Position numbers and translations under genes: made by a program. From the NCBI RefSeq assembly GCF_020782875.1, contig NZ_JAJGBN010000002.1:186001-250000 (forward strand): DNA of 64,000 nucleotides, written 5' to 3'. Numbering within the stretch: the first letter of the stretch is position 1; every line of letters begins with the position of its first letter. Shown here piece after piece: positions 35,455 through 45,467 of this stretch. This stretch comes from Allomuricauda sp. M10. GTDB lineage: Bacteria > Bacteroidota > Bacteroidia > Flavobacteriales > Flavobacteriaceae. Under the pieces are notes generated by a model. That model saw only the letters and a program-made list of their open reading frames with translations. It was not told the origin of the DNA and made no database searches.

Positions 35455-35548
35455 AAAGTGCTAACTTCAAAACTTGTTTCAGCATCCATCGCTATTATGT
35501 AATTAAAACCACCTTTAGCTTTATCGTTGACAACCATAATCGAACCCT

Positions 35549-37117
35549 ATGTTTAATGAAGACTTTGAAAAACATTTAGCCAAATTTACAACATCCCCAT
35601 TCATATTTGTGGGCTCAGGAATGTCGAGAAGGTACATCCATGCAGAAACTTGGTATTCTCTTTTGGAAAAAATGTCAAAGGAAATTGGCCTAACAAAACC
35701 TTTCGAATATTATGTTTCAAATTCTAATAATGATCTTCCGAAAGTAGCTTCATTAATGGCCGAAGAATTTAATTCGATATGGTGGACAAACTCAAAATAT
35801 GCAGAAAGTAGGCTTGCTTACTCCAAAAAGGCCAAAAAATCTGATTCGCCACTGAAATTTGAAATTTGTAAATATCTTGAAAACAAAGAGAAAAATACCT
35901 CTGCTGAATTGAACAGCGAGCTTAATTTATTTAAAAAAATTAATATTGATGGCATCATAACTACCAACTGGGATCTTTTATTAGAATCTATTTTTCCTGA
36001 ATTTACAAGATACGTGGGCCAAGAGGAACTAATTTTTTCAGAAACTTATTCAGTAGGTGAACTATATAAAATCCATGGATGTGTATCCAATCCTGAATCA
36101 CTTACTTTAACTGATGCTGATTATTTAGAATTTCACAATAGAAATGCATATCTAGCAGCTAAACTTCTGACCATATTTGTTGAGCACCCAGTTATTTTTA
36201 TGGGCTACAGTCTGGATGATTCTAATGTTCAGGAAATACTTAAGTCAATTATAAAATGTCTTACCAAGGATAAAATTGAAAAACTCAAAGACAGATTAAT
36301 CTTTTGTCAATGGAAAGAAAATGTAGAAACTCAAATCTCAGATAGCACTCTTTTTATTACAGATACCATAATTCCAATAAAATTAATAACCTTAAGTAAG
36401 TATTCTGATGTCTTCACAGTATTAGCGAATAACAAAAAAAGACTTCCTATAAAGGTTTTGAGACAAATGAAAGGAATGATATACGAGTTTGTTAAAACAT
36501 CTAATCCAAAATCAAAAGTTTATGTCTCGGATAATTTAGACGATTTAGAGGATGGCAAGGATGTTGAGTTTGTTTATGGAGTTGGACTGAAGGATAAGTT
36601 TTCAGAAGTTGGCATAGTCGGGATTACCAGTCGAGATCATTTTCGTGATATTATTCTTGATAATAAGTGGGATTCAGATAAAATATCAAGACTTCTGTTA
36701 CCAACACTTACAAACAAATATTTCCCTCCTTTCAAATATTTACGAAAAGCAGGATATTTAAATGATGAAAATCAAATCGAATCGGATAGTTCAGTAAAGG
36801 AATTCACTCCGGCATTCATTGAGAAAATCAATAGAATAAATTTTGAAACCTTTGAACCTCAAGCAACTTATAAAGCAAAAAAAGAAGAGGTAAATGAAAA
36901 GTATTCAACATTTAAAGAGTTGCGTGAAGATTGTGGATTTTTACATATTTTAGTATATACACCACTTCTAGAGCCTTCCAAAATAGACTTAAGTGATTTG
37001 TATTCCTTCCTTAAATCAAATTTGGATAAACTTGTTGATGCCAAGTATGGAACTCACTATCGAAAATTGATATGCCTATTTGATTTTTTAAAATATAAAA
37101 TCTCTAACAAGAACTAG
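35549..37117 (+). CDS. SIR2-domain protein, candidate anti-phage NADase
   Basis: 522 residues. The first 260 form a SIR2_2-type domain: FIFVGSGMSR (18-27) for the nucleotide loop, TTNWD (138-142), and the catalytic His176 in YKIHG, then FMGYSLDD. These residues are those needed for NAD+ cleavage. The C-terminal half has no family I recognise; it is Lys/Asp/Glu-rich and may sense a phage or partner protein. The gene is visibly richer in A and T and in AAA, AAT and ATA codons than the operon before it and the peptidase after it, so recent transfer is likely. It stands alone, with a TAGCTTTA box about 30 bases before the ATG. Confidence 0.8.
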   Translation: MFNEDFEKHLAKFTTSPFIFVGSGMSRRYIHAETWYSLLEKMSKEIGLTKPFEYYVSNSNNDLPKVASLMAEEFNSIWWTNSKYAESRLAYSKKAKKSDSPLKFEICKYLENKEKNTSAELNSELNLFKKINIDGIITTNWDLLLESIFPEFTRYVGQEELIFSETYSVGELYKIHGCVSNPESLTLTDADYLEFHNRNAYLAAKLLTIFVEHPVIFMGYSLDDSNVQEILKSIIKCLTKDKIEKLKDRLIFCQWKENVETQISDSTLFITDTIIPIKLITLSKYSDVFTVLANNKKRLPIKVLRQMKGMIYEFVKTSNPKSKVYVSDNLDDLEDGKDVEFVYGVGLKDKFSEVGIVGITSRDHFRDIILDNKWDSDKISRLLLPTLTNKYFPPFKYLRKAGYLNDENQIESDSSVKEFTPAFIEKINRINFETFEPQATYKAKKEEVNEKYSTFKELREDCGFLHILVYTPLLEPSKIDLSDLYSFLKSNLDKLVDAKYGTHYRKLICLFDFLKYKISNKN

Positions 37118-37247
37118 ATTTCATAAAAACGCAGTTTAGCCAATCTGACAAGTACCATTGTCACCCCCGTCTTATAGTTCCCCACAAAAATTACAAAAGC
37201 TCTGTCCCAAAATTGTATCTTGAACCATTAACTCAAGTGGTATAGTG

Positions 37248-38843
37248 ATGCAACAAAAAATTCTGACCTCCCTACTGGCTTTTGCCTTGTTTTCCCTTTT
37301 AGGAAATGCCCAAGATCTTTATCCCAAAAACGAAGCGGTAGATATCCAAAACTATGTTTTCGGACTCAGCCTGAACGATGAAAGCAATGCAATAACGGGT
37401 GAGGCTGAGATTACGGTTTCATTTAAATCCGGAGCTGTTCCTTTTTCCTTGGACCTCATTCAAAAATCGGGGGAATTTGGGATGGAAGTCACCGAAGTTT
37501 TGGAAGGAGCAGCACCTGCCAATTATTTCTATGCCGATAACAAGATCAACATCATTCCAGCTAGCTCAGCAGGAACGACACAAACCTATACTGTAAAATA
37601 TCAGGGCATTCCCGAGCGGGGCCTCGTCATTGCCACGACCAAATTTGGAAAGCGTTCCTTTTTCGGGGACAACTGGCCCAATTTGGCGCGCCACTGGCTT
37701 CCCTCCGTGGACCATCCATATGACAAGGCAACTGTGGAATTCCGAATCACCGCCCCCGACCATTACGATGTGGTGGCGACCGGTAAAAAACAGGAAGAGA
37801 GCAATCTGGAGAACGGCTACAAACTCACCATCTACCAAGAACCTGCTCCTGTGGCCACCAAGGTGATGACTATCGGGGTGACCGAATTTGCATCAAAGGT
37901 TGTTGGTGAAGTGGACAACATTGAGGTTTCTGCATGGGTATACCCACAAAACCGATTGGAAGGCTTTGGCGATTATACTGTGGCCAAGGACGTTCTGGAA
38001 TATTTTATCAATCACATCGGCCCCTATTCGTATGCCAAATTGGCCAATATGCAGGCCAAAACCCAATGGGGCGGACTCGAAAATGCAGGCACCATCGCCT
38101 ATTTTGAAAATTCGGTGACCGGGAACAAAACTGTGGAACCCTTGATCGCCCATGAGATTGCCCACCAATGGTTCGGGAATTCGGCCACCGAAAAAAGCTG
38201 GAACCATGTTTGGCTCAGTGAAGGGTTTGCCACCTATTTCTGCATTCTATATTTGGAAAGCGTGTATGGCGATGAGCGAAGAAAGGAGGAATTGGCCATT
38301 GACAAAAAAGAAATCTTTGAATACTACCTCAAAAATCCGTCCCCGATCGTGGATCTTACCATCCAAGATCCGATGAAAGTTTTGAGCACCAATACGTACC
38401 AAAAAGGAGGCTGGGTGTTGAACATGCTCCGTCATAAACTGGGCAACCACACCTTTTGGGATGGCATCCAAAAGTATTATGCCACCTACCAAAACAGCAA
38501 TGCCCTTACCGATGATTTCCGCCATGTAATGGAAGAGGTATCAGGCAAAGACCTTGAAACCTTCTTCCAGCAATGGTTGTTCACCAAAGGGCACCCGCAA
38601 TTAAAATGGAATTGGGAATACAAAAAAGGGAAGGTCATTCTTCATTTGGAGCAAATGCAGGAGCACCATGTATTTCAATTTCCTTTGGAAATCGGCTTGA
38701 TCAAGAATGGGCAGACCACAGTGGAAACCATAGAAATGAAGGAACGGTCTAAAAGCTTTGAAATCAATATCAAAGAAAAACCTGATTCCGTACTGTTAGA
38801 TCCCAACCAATGGACCTTGTTCCAGGATATGGGGAAATTGTGA
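37248..38843 (+). CDS. M1-family aminopeptidase
   Basis: 531 residues from ATG 37248 (a GTG lies one codon upstream). Signal peptide ends near GNAQD, so the enzyme is exported. The exopeptidase motif is GGLENAG, and the zinc site HEIAH (302-306) with Glu325 completes HExxH-x18-E. It lacks the large C-terminal helical domain of PepN/ERAP, as is usual for the short Bacteroidota forms. It trims N-terminal residues from peptides, probably in the periplasm. A TATCTTGA box (near 37215) may drive it. Confidence 0.92.
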   Translation: MQQKILTSLLAFALFSLLGNAQDLYPKNEAVDIQNYVFGLSLNDESNAITGEAEITVSFKSGAVPFSLDLIQKSGEFGMEVTEVLEGAAPANYFYADNKINIIPASSAGTTQTYTVKYQGIPERGLVIATTKFGKRSFFGDNWPNLARHWLPSVDHPYDKATVEFRITAPDHYDVVATGKKQEESNLENGYKLTIYQEPAPVATKVMTIGVTEFASKVVGEVDNIEVSAWVYPQNRLEGFGDYTVAKDVLEYFINHIGPYSYAKLANMQAKTQWGGLENAGTIAYFENSVTGNKTVEPLIAHEIAHQWFGNSATEKSWNHVWLSEGFATYFCILYLESVYGDERRKEELAIDKKEIFEYYLKNPSPIVDLTIQDPMKVLSTNTYQKGGWVLNMLRHKLGNHTFWDGIQKYYATYQNSNALTDDFRHVMEEVSGKDLETFFQQWLFTKGHPQLKWNWEYKKGKVILHLEQMQEHHVFQFPLEIGLIKNGQTTVETIEMKERSKSFEINIKEKPDSVLLDPNQWTLFQDMGKL

Positions 38844-38939
38844 CTTTACCCTTAATACTGAACCATTTATACAAACTTGGTGAATTTTTTGGCCCGTAAG
38901 GACTATCTTCCTGTATCGGCATTATTATTCACCACAAAA

Positions 38940-39662
38940 ATGAGAGTACCCTCTGAAAATCAATTTTTTATAGGAACTGCCATATGGTTTCTATTGACCG
39001 TTTTCTGGGGATTTGCTCCTTCCTTTTACCTTTCCAATCTTTTTGAAAATTCAGGGCCCTTACCCATACATTTGATTGTACACGGCATCGTATTCTCTAT
39101 TTGGAATCTGCTTTATGCGGTTCAGGTTTTCTTGATCAGGTCTAAAAATTTCAAATTACATCGTACACTGGGAATTTTTGGCCTTTGCGTCATGATCGCC
39201 ATGGTTCCAACTGGCATTTATCCCTCCATTTATAAAGTTTATGCTGGAACAACAACTCTGGATGCAGCCGGCCATAATGTTTTTAGATTAGCTTCTGGTT
39301 ACTGCCTTTTTGCATTTGCCTTCATTTACAGAAAAAAAGGATTTTATCATAAAAGATTGATGTTGGGATGCATGGTGATGCTCATGAGTGCCGCAATATT
39401 TCGGATCTCTTTCGATTTTAATATGCAAGACAGCCAAGTTTTCAACAAAGGTTTTCAGATATTCCCTGTAGTAATGTTGTTTTTATTTGATTTGGTCAAA
39501 TACAAAAAGGCCGTCTTGGTTGACCTTATCCCTGTGGTGGTTGTTTTCTCGATTCTTTTCTTTGCTGATTATTTTTGGCTTTCCCCCATGGGTGAAGCTT
39601 TTATGGGATTTTTAATCACCATTTTTGTTGAGCCTTTCACTCCAACATTGGCCTCCTTATGA
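38940..39662 (+). CDS. Polytopic membrane protein of unknown function
   Basis: 240 residues from ATG 38940 (a TTG-started longer frame exists at 38877 but its extra residues do not fit). About seven membrane helices, with HLIVHGIVFSIWNLLYAVQ and LHRTLGIFGLCVMIAMVPTG. These histidine-containing helix starts recall small heme-binding or cytochrome b561-like membrane proteins, but I cannot assign a family. It overlaps the next gene by 4 bases, so the two are co-transcribed. Confidence 0.72.
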   Translation: MRVPSENQFFIGTAIWFLLTVFWGFAPSFYLSNLFENSGPLPIHLIVHGIVFSIWNLLYAVQVFLIRSKNFKLHRTLGIFGLCVMIAMVPTGIYPSIYKVYAGTTTLDAAGHNVFRLASGYCLFAFAFIYRKKGFYHKRLMLGCMVMLMSAAIFRISFDFNMQDSQVFNKGFQIFPVVMLFLFDLVKYKKAVLVDLIPVVVVFSILFFADYFWLSPMGEAFMGFLITIFVEPFTPTLASL

Positions 39663-40495
39663 AACGTAGGTCGGAACATATAAAATTTCTCGTTTTTCTT
39701 TTCTGTATTGCTTCGTCATCAACTTCATCTGGCCAATTGGATATTCAGGAAACAGGTGCTTTTGGAACGTTTTATACTTTGGAGAGGTCTTTTGATGATT
39801 CAACAATTGACGGGTACAACCTATACATTCCAAATTCATGTATGGACACAACCAATTCCTGTCCCGTCATCATTTTTTTGCAAGGGAGCGGATCTGTGGG
39901 AAAAGAAGTTTCCAGCATATTTAATTGGGCTCTACCTAAAAATGTGAAGAAGGTCAAAAACCTGAATTCGGAGTATTCTATGTTAATTGCAGATACTTTC
40001 ATCATTATCATGCCCCATTTACGCGAAGGGCAATACTACGATAATGTGGATGCCGTAAAAACCATTTTGGAAGAGGTGTCTGAAAAAAGTAATATCAATC
40101 GCTCCAGAATATATTTGACGGGTTTAAGCAGAGGTGGCCATGGCACCTGGGGATTGGCAAGTAGAATGCCGGGGGTTTTTGCCGCAATCGTTCCTATTTG
40201 TGGCAGACCTGACGGGATATCCGATTATGAAGAATTGCGGAACTTACCTGTTTTAGCCATACATAATATAGGCGATGATGTGGTACCCGTTCAATCTTCA
40301 ATTGAAATCATCGACAATTTGGAGTCACGGTTTGGCTATAATTTTAAGAAAGCAAAATCTTCAAAAGAGGTTGATTTTTTAACCGATAGCTATGTTTTCA
40401 TATCGCCTAACAAAAAATCACACGATGCTTGGACCAAAACCTATAAAAATCCCGAGCTTTTTAAATGGTTATTACGATTTCAATCGGGCCAATAA
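39659..40495 (+). CDS. Secreted alpha/beta hydrolase (esterase/phospholipase type)
   Basis: 278 residues. Signal peptide (to about 26), then a PHB-depolymerase/dienelactone hydrolase-like fold: VIIFLQGSGSVGKE for the oxyanion region, the nucleophile Ser in TGLSRGGHGTW, Asp in IGDDVVPVQ, and His in KSHDAWT, giving a full triad. Substrate unknown. It overlaps the membrane protein upstream by 4 bases. The region from here to 41.4 kb is more AT-rich than its surroundings. Confidence 0.82.
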   Translation: MKRRSEHIKFLVFLFCIASSSTSSGQLDIQETGAFGTFYTLERSFDDSTIDGYNLYIPNSCMDTTNSCPVIIFLQGSGSVGKEVSSIFNWALPKNVKKVKNLNSEYSMLIADTFIIIMPHLREGQYYDNVDAVKTILEEVSEKSNINRSRIYLTGLSRGGHGTWGLASRMPGVFAAIVPICGRPDGISDYEELRNLPVLAIHNIGDDVVPVQSSIEIIDNLESRFGYNFKKAKSSKEVDFLTDSYVFISPNKKSHDAWTKTYKNPELFKWLLRFQSGQ

Positions 40496-40512
40496 CCGGA
40501 ATGTGAATAGTT

Positions 40513-40520
40513 TATCTTTG
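40513..40520 (+). promoter_or_regulatory. -7 box (TAnnTTTG) of hydrolase gene
   Basis: TATCTTTG is a perfect -7 element 36 bases before ATG 40556. It places the transcription start near 40527 and leaves the TTG at 40529 almost at the 5' end, favouring the ATG as start. Confidence 0.55.
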
Positions 40521-40555
40521 ATTCGGAATTGCTAACTTTCCCTAAACGTTCGGAT

Positions 40556-41443
40556 ATGAACAGAATAGCCTCTTTTCTCTGTTTGACACTTTTCACAATG
40601 ATATCCTGTAACGAAAACAAAGCAGAAACGGATATAATGGTTACAGAAATAGAAGAAAAAATGACTTTTGAAAGTGGATATTCCCCAGTAAATGGCCTGA
40701 GCATGTATTACGAAATTTACGGTCAAGGCGAACCACTTGTCCTTGTTCATGGTGGCGGCTCTACCATTCAATCAAACTTTGAAAAAATCATTCCCTTGCT
40801 TGCAAAAAACAGAAAAATAATCGCTGTTGAGCTACAAGCCCACGGACGTACAAGTGATAGAAACGCAGACTTGTCATTTGAACAAGATGCAGATGATGTT
40901 GCAGCACTTCTCAAAAACCTAAATATAGAAAAGGCGGACATTTTTGGTTTTAGCAATGGCGGAACTACAACATTACAAATCGCCATTAGACATCCCGAAA
41001 TTGTCAAAAAAATGGTTTTGGGTTCAGCACTTGCCAAACGAAATGGGGTTCCAGAATGGTTTTGGGGATTTATGGAACAGGCGAAATTGGAAAATATGCC
41101 CGAACAACTTAAAACTGCCTACAAAAGGGTGTCTCCTGATTCAACCGGCTTACAGGTCATGCACGATAGGGATGCTAAACGAATGGTAAGCTTTAAAGAC
41201 ATTCCAGATGAGCAGTTAAAATCCATAAAAGTACCTGCTTTAATTATTATTGGTGATAAAGACATCATTATACTGGAACATGCCATTGAACTTCACAGAC
41301 AAATCGCGAACTCAGAATTGGCAATAATTCCGGGTGGTCATGGAGAATATATTGGTGAAATCACAACAATAAAACCGGGTTTCAAGGAAAGTGAGCTTGT
41401 TGTACCAACGATCGAAAAGTTCTTGGACAAAAAAGAAAAATAA
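40556..41443 (+). CDS. Alpha/beta hydrolase lipoprotein
   Basis: 295 residues from ATG 40556. The signal peptide MNRIASFLCLTLFTMISC gives a lipoprotein (Cys18). The hydrolase fold is complete: VHGGGS oxyanion motif, nucleophile Ser in GFSNGGTTTL, Asp in IGDKDIIILEH, His in GGHGEY. This is an Abhydrolase_6 type enzyme with a short cap; substrate unknown. It is separate from the hydrolase upstream by sequence type and by promoter. Confidence 0.85.
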   Translation: MNRIASFLCLTLFTMISCNENKAETDIMVTEIEEKMTFESGYSPVNGLSMYYEIYGQGEPLVLVHGGGSTIQSNFEKIIPLLAKNRKIIAVELQAHGRTSDRNADLSFEQDADDVAALLKNLNIEKADIFGFSNGGTTTLQIAIRHPEIVKKMVLGSALAKRNGVPEWFWGFMEQAKLENMPEQLKTAYKRVSPDSTGLQVMHDRDAKRMVSFKDIPDEQLKSIKVPALIIIGDKDIIILEHAIELHRQIANSELAIIPGGHGEYIGEITTIKPGFKESELVVPTIEKFLDKKEK

Positions 41444-41576
41444 TACAAGCTATCCCCAATAACTTTTCAAAATCAGTTTTTACAAATCCCTCAATCCAAT
41501 ACCAGAAAAATTACACTCTTTTTGATTTATCATTATAAAACCGGGTAATTTCTTATTTTTAGCACACAAACTAAAA

Positions 41577-43766
41577 ATGACCAACCCATACTTGAAATCC
41601 CCTGCATTCCTATTGGCCTTGCTACTTTTTGGTGTCTACTCTTCTGCCCAAAAGAAAAACGCAGATTTTAACATCCACATTAAAAAAACCGAGGAAACCT
41701 TTACTATAGATGGTAAGGGTGATGAAGCCACCTGGCAAACGGCAGAACCCGCCAACGATTTTTTCATGGTATTGCCCATGGACGATCGCAAGGCAACGCA
41801 ACCTTCGGAAGTGAAAATGGCCTATGACGATAAACACCTGTACCTCTTGGCCACCTTCTTCAAAACTCCCGGGAATACCTATGTGGTAGAATCGCTGCGA
41901 AGGGACTTCAGTTTTGGGGGGAACGATAACTTTCTGTTGTTCATGGATCCCTTCAACAACCAGACCACAGGATTCAGTTTTGGGGCCAATGCTTATGGCG
42001 CACAATGGGACGGCACCATGTCCAACGGTGGTAGTGTAGACCTGAACTGGGACAGCAAATGGGTTTCTGAAGTGCAGAATTATGAAGATAAATGGGTAGT
42101 GGAAATGGCCATTCCCTTTAAATCCATCCGCTACGAAAAAGGCGTGAAGGAATGGAGCATCAACTTTTCCCGTTTGGATATCAGCACCAACGAAAAATCG
42201 AGCTGGACGCCTATTCCGAGGCAATTTCCAACAGCTTCTTTGGCATTCACCGGTAATATGATTTGGGACAATCCACCCCCCGACCAAGGGCTCAACTATT
42301 CCCTGATTCCCTATGTTTTGGGTACGGTTGGCGACTCCAGTATTGACGGCATTACTTATGATAATGACTTTAAAGTGGGAGGGGATGTGAAGTTGGGACT
42401 TTCCTCTTCCTTGAACCTGGACCTGACCATCAACCCAGATTTTTCACAGGTAGATGTGGACCGACAGGTGGCCAACTTGACCCGTTTTGAGCTCTTTTTT
42501 CCTGAAAGAAGGCAGTTTTTCCTTGAAAATGCCGACCTATTCTCCAGTTTCGGGTACGAAACCATCCGACCGTTCTTTTCTCGTCGAATTGGTTTGGGTG
42601 TACCGATCATTGCGGGGGCTCGCGTTAGTGGCAACCTCAACAGGAACCTTCGGTTGGGCCTTATGGACATGCAGACGGAAAAAGTGGACGAGACCGGATT
42701 GCCCAGTCAGAATTTTGCCGTGTTGTCCTTGCAACAAAAGGTATTTTCGCGGTCAAACATCGGCCTAATGTTCGTCAATAAGGAATCCATGGATTATGAT
42801 GCCTTGGCCGATAGTTTGAAGACCACTTATAAAAAGTTCAACCGAAACCTTGGCTTGGAATACAACTTGGCATCCAGCGACAATAAGTACACCGGAAAAA
42901 TGTTCATGCTCAAATCGTTTGGTCCGGAATCAACGGAAAACGGTTTTGCCCAAGGAGCTCATTTGGCCTACAGCAGCAGACAATGGAACTGGCGAGTGCA
43001 GCAAGAGTACATCTCCAAAAACTATGTTTCGGAAGTAGGATATGTGCCTCGTAACAATTACATCAAGTTCAATGGCTCGGCCGGTTATTTATTCCTGCCA
43101 GCAAGTGAAACAGTGGTCAGTCATGGCCCTACTTTCACCGGACAATACTTTTTTGACCCTAGTATGCATTCCACGGATTATGTGAGCATTTTGGGTTACC
43201 AAGTGAACTTTATAAACCGAAGTGCCTTTAGCCTCGATTTCTTTAACGAATATGTGGAACTTTTGGCTCCCTTCGACCCTACCAATACGGATCAACCAGA
43301 GTTGGCTACTGGGTCACGGCACCATTGGAACGGGGTGTATATGGAATACACTTCAAAACCGAAAAGCCTTTTTACCTATACGGTCGCGAGTCGATTGGGA
43401 CGCTATTTTTCCAGTGGATATCGCACCAACTTGAACGCACAATTGGGGTATCGTTTTCAGCCGTATGTAAGTTTGGCGGCCACGTTGAGCTATAACAATT
43501 TGGATTTGCCGAGTCCATGGTATACCACCGATTTTTGGCTGGTAGGTTCGGAGGCCGATATCACTTTTACCAACAAATTGTTCTGGTCCAACCTATTCCA
43601 GTACAACGAGCAGAGCCGAAACTTTAGCCTCAATTCACGGTTTCAGTGGCGATATACTCCGGCATCCGACCTGTTCTTGGTATTCAACAGCAACGAACAA
43701 TTGTCCCCGCTTGAAGGAAAAGTGTGGTCGTTGACCCTAAAGATGACGTATTGGTTTAATAGATAA
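41577..43766 (+). CDS. DUF5916 outer membrane protein with CBM9-like N-terminus
   Basis: 729 residues. Signal peptide to about residue 25 (YSSAQ). The CBM9-like domain starts at IDGKGDEATWQTAEPANDF and runs to about 225 (WVVEMAIPFKSIRY). From about 250 the DUF5916 domain shows INPDFSQVDVDRQVANLTRFELFFPERRQFFLENADLF, its usual signature, followed by repeated barrel strands ending KMTYWFNR. Such proteins are common in Bacteroidota and are thought to sit in the outer membrane; ligand unknown. A TATTTTTA box lies upstream. Confidence 0.88.
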   Translation: MTNPYLKSPAFLLALLLFGVYSSAQKKNADFNIHIKKTEETFTIDGKGDEATWQTAEPANDFFMVLPMDDRKATQPSEVKMAYDDKHLYLLATFFKTPGNTYVVESLRRDFSFGGNDNFLLFMDPFNNQTTGFSFGANAYGAQWDGTMSNGGSVDLNWDSKWVSEVQNYEDKWVVEMAIPFKSIRYEKGVKEWSINFSRLDISTNEKSSWTPIPRQFPTASLAFTGNMIWDNPPPDQGLNYSLIPYVLGTVGDSSIDGITYDNDFKVGGDVKLGLSSSLNLDLTINPDFSQVDVDRQVANLTRFELFFPERRQFFLENADLFSSFGYETIRPFFSRRIGLGVPIIAGARVSGNLNRNLRLGLMDMQTEKVDETGLPSQNFAVLSLQQKVFSRSNIGLMFVNKESMDYDALADSLKTTYKKFNRNLGLEYNLASSDNKYTGKMFMLKSFGPESTENGFAQGAHLAYSSRQWNWRVQQEYISKNYVSEVGYVPRNNYIKFNGSAGYLFLPASETVVSHGPTFTGQYFFDPSMHSTDYVSILGYQVNFINRSAFSLDFFNEYVELLAPFDPTNTDQPELATGSRHHWNGVYMEYTSKPKSLFTYTVASRLGRYFSSGYRTNLNAQLGYRFQPYVSLAATLSYNNLDLPSPWYTTDFWLVGSEADITFTNKLFWSNLFQYNEQSRNFSLNSRFQWRYTPASDLFLVFNSNEQLSPLEGKVWSLTLKMTYWFNR

Positions 43767-43868
43767 GGTGTTGGTTTTGTTAACTCCTTCTTTTTTTCGA
43801 TATTGAAAATGCATAGTCAGATGTAAAAGTTAGGCAATTGCATATGCCAACTTCGCTAAAATTGAAAA

Positions 43869-44672
43869 ATGAAGCCAGATTCAGTCCACATCACACAAAT
43901 CATCCACGAAAACACTTTAAAAGAAAAGCAAGACCATTATGCCGTCTGTTGGATCAAAAATGAAGTGAAATGGATAGAAATCAACCATGTGAAGTACAAA
44001 AATGTATCCAACTCCATTTTCTTCCTTGACCCCAAAACAACATGGAAAATCAAAAAGAAGGACGGTTCCACTTCCTGTGGTTACATTTTATATCTGGACA
44101 ATGAGGTCTTGAACCATCCCTTATTGAGCAATTTGCATATCAATCAGGTTAGGATCTTTAATGCTGGTGAAATTCCATTGTTTAAGCTGAGTCCGGGGAT
44201 AGAGAAAAGAACTCAGGCCATTTTGGAGATGATCGATGAGCTTTTGGGCTCTCCTTTAAATCATAAAGACGATGCCATCCTGTCTTTGCTGAATACATTT
44301 TTTGTGTACTGCGATGGGCAGTGCAATATCAAATCCGTGGCTTCCAATTCCGATTCCAAGACCAATGTGGTCTACAATTTTAAAACGTTGGTGGACAAGC
44401 ATGTGGTTGAATATCATGAAGTGGCCGAATATGCCGATTTGCTCAACATATCCCCCAAATATTTGAATGAATGTGTGAAGGATGTGTTGAACGTGGGTTC
44501 CAAAAGTATCATCATCGAGCAATTGCTGATGCGATCCAGGCATGCCCTTAAATTTTCGAGCAAGACCATTAAGGAAATCAGTTTTGAGCTGGGTTTTACC
44601 TCTCCCGATTATTTCAGTTATTTTTTCAAAACGCATACCGGAATCACCCCTTCCACCCTCAGAAACGGATAA
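43869..44672 (+). CDS. AraC-family transcriptional regulator
   Basis: 267 residues. The N-terminal cupin-like sensor region (1-150) is followed by the AraC helix-turn-helix pair: VAEYADLLNISPKYLNECVKDV, then EISFELGFTSPDYFSYFFKTHTGITPS at the C-terminus. It is followed on the same strand by a cupin protein after 83 bases, whose expression it may control; this is a guess from position. Confidence 0.87.
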   Translation: MKPDSVHITQIIHENTLKEKQDHYAVCWIKNEVKWIEINHVKYKNVSNSIFFLDPKTTWKIKKKDGSTSCGYILYLDNEVLNHPLLSNLHINQVRIFNAGEIPLFKLSPGIEKRTQAILEMIDELLGSPLNHKDDAILSLLNTFFVYCDGQCNIKSVASNSDSKTNVVYNFKTLVDKHVVEYHEVAEYADLLNISPKYLNECVKDVLNVGSKSIIIEQLLMRSRHALKFSSKTIKEISFELGFTSPDYFSYFFKTHTGITPSTLRNG

Positions 44673-44755
44673 TTACTCCCAAAATCTAGGATAATACCGT
44701 GATTTTCACATTGCCGAATTCTTTGGGCAGATATAATTTGGGACAAACTTAAATT

Positions 44756-45301
44756 ATGGACAGAAAGAAATTCATCAAGACTTCGGGGGCTGGCTTGGGT
44801 CTGGCCCTAATTCCGGGATTGGTTCAGGGACAAATGAAAACTGCAAAACCAAGCTCGGTGGAACCCATGGAGCCTAAAATCATCAAAGGAGAGGATGGTA
44901 TCGTCCTGAATGTTTTGGGTGATATTCAAACTCACAAACTCATCGGGGCTGAAACCGGTAGTCAAATCGTTGAATGGGTAAGCAACGTGGAACCCGGTGT
45001 TGGTATTCCACCTCATATACACACCAAGGAGGATGAAATTTTTAGGGTGATAGAAGGAGAAGTGGAAATTATGGTCGGGGGAAAAACAACTCTTTTAAAA
45101 GCGGGGGATATTGCCTTTGCCCCAAGGGATGTTCCACACGCCTGGACAGTTGTGGGAACGGAAAAGGCCAAAATGATCGCTTCGGCTTTTCCTGCGGGTA
45201 TTGAGATCATGTTCGAAGAATTGGCCACCTTACCAGCTGGTCCACCGGATTTTGCCAAGGTGGCCGAAATTTGCGCAAAACAGGGTATCAGTTTCGTTTA
45301 A
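44756..45301 (+). CDS. Exported cupin-domain protein
   Basis: 181 residues. The N-terminus MDRKKFIKTSGAGLGLALIP resembles a Tat signal with Lys-Lys in place of the usual Arg pair. The cupin motif 1 PPHIHTKEDEIFRVIEG carries two His and a Glu, and motif 2 GDIAFAPRDVPHAW the third His, so one metal ion should be bound. The family includes quercetinase-like and isomerase proteins; no activity can be assigned. A terminator follows at 45323. Confidence 0.83.
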   Translation: MDRKKFIKTSGAGLGLALIPGLVQGQMKTAKPSSVEPMEPKIIKGEDGIVLNVLGDIQTHKLIGAETGSQIVEWVSNVEPGVGIPPHIHTKEDEIFRVIEGEVEIMVGGKTTLLKAGDIAFAPRDVPHAWTVVGTEKAKMIASAFPAGIEIMFEELATLPAGPPDFAKVAEICAKQGISFV

Positions 45302-45322
45302 TATAACAACAAAATATAGTAG

Positions 45323-45356
45323 AATGGTTCGGGTGAAAGCTCGGACCATTTTTTAT
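45323..45356 (+). terminator. Intrinsic terminator
   Basis: AATGGTTCG (45323-45331) pairs with CGGACCATT (45342-45350) with one T-G wobble, followed by TTTTTATT. It ends the cupin transcript. Confidence 0.85.
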
Positions 45357-45417
45357 TAAAGCAAATCCATATTTTTTGAGTTGGAGAAATTATTTATTAT
45401 ACAATACTATTTTTTTA

Positions 45418-45445
45418 TTGTTTTTCAATAATTTATTTATCTTTG
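45418..45445 (+). promoter_or_regulatory. Flavobacterial promoter of DUF2975/HTH pair
   Basis: TTG (45418-45420), 17-base spacer, TATCTTTG (45438-45445): an exact consensus match in a very AT-rich stretch. Start of transcription near 45452, shortly before the ATGs at 45462 and 45468. Confidence 0.75.
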
Positions 45446-45467
45446 AAGCATCAAAATAATAATGATA

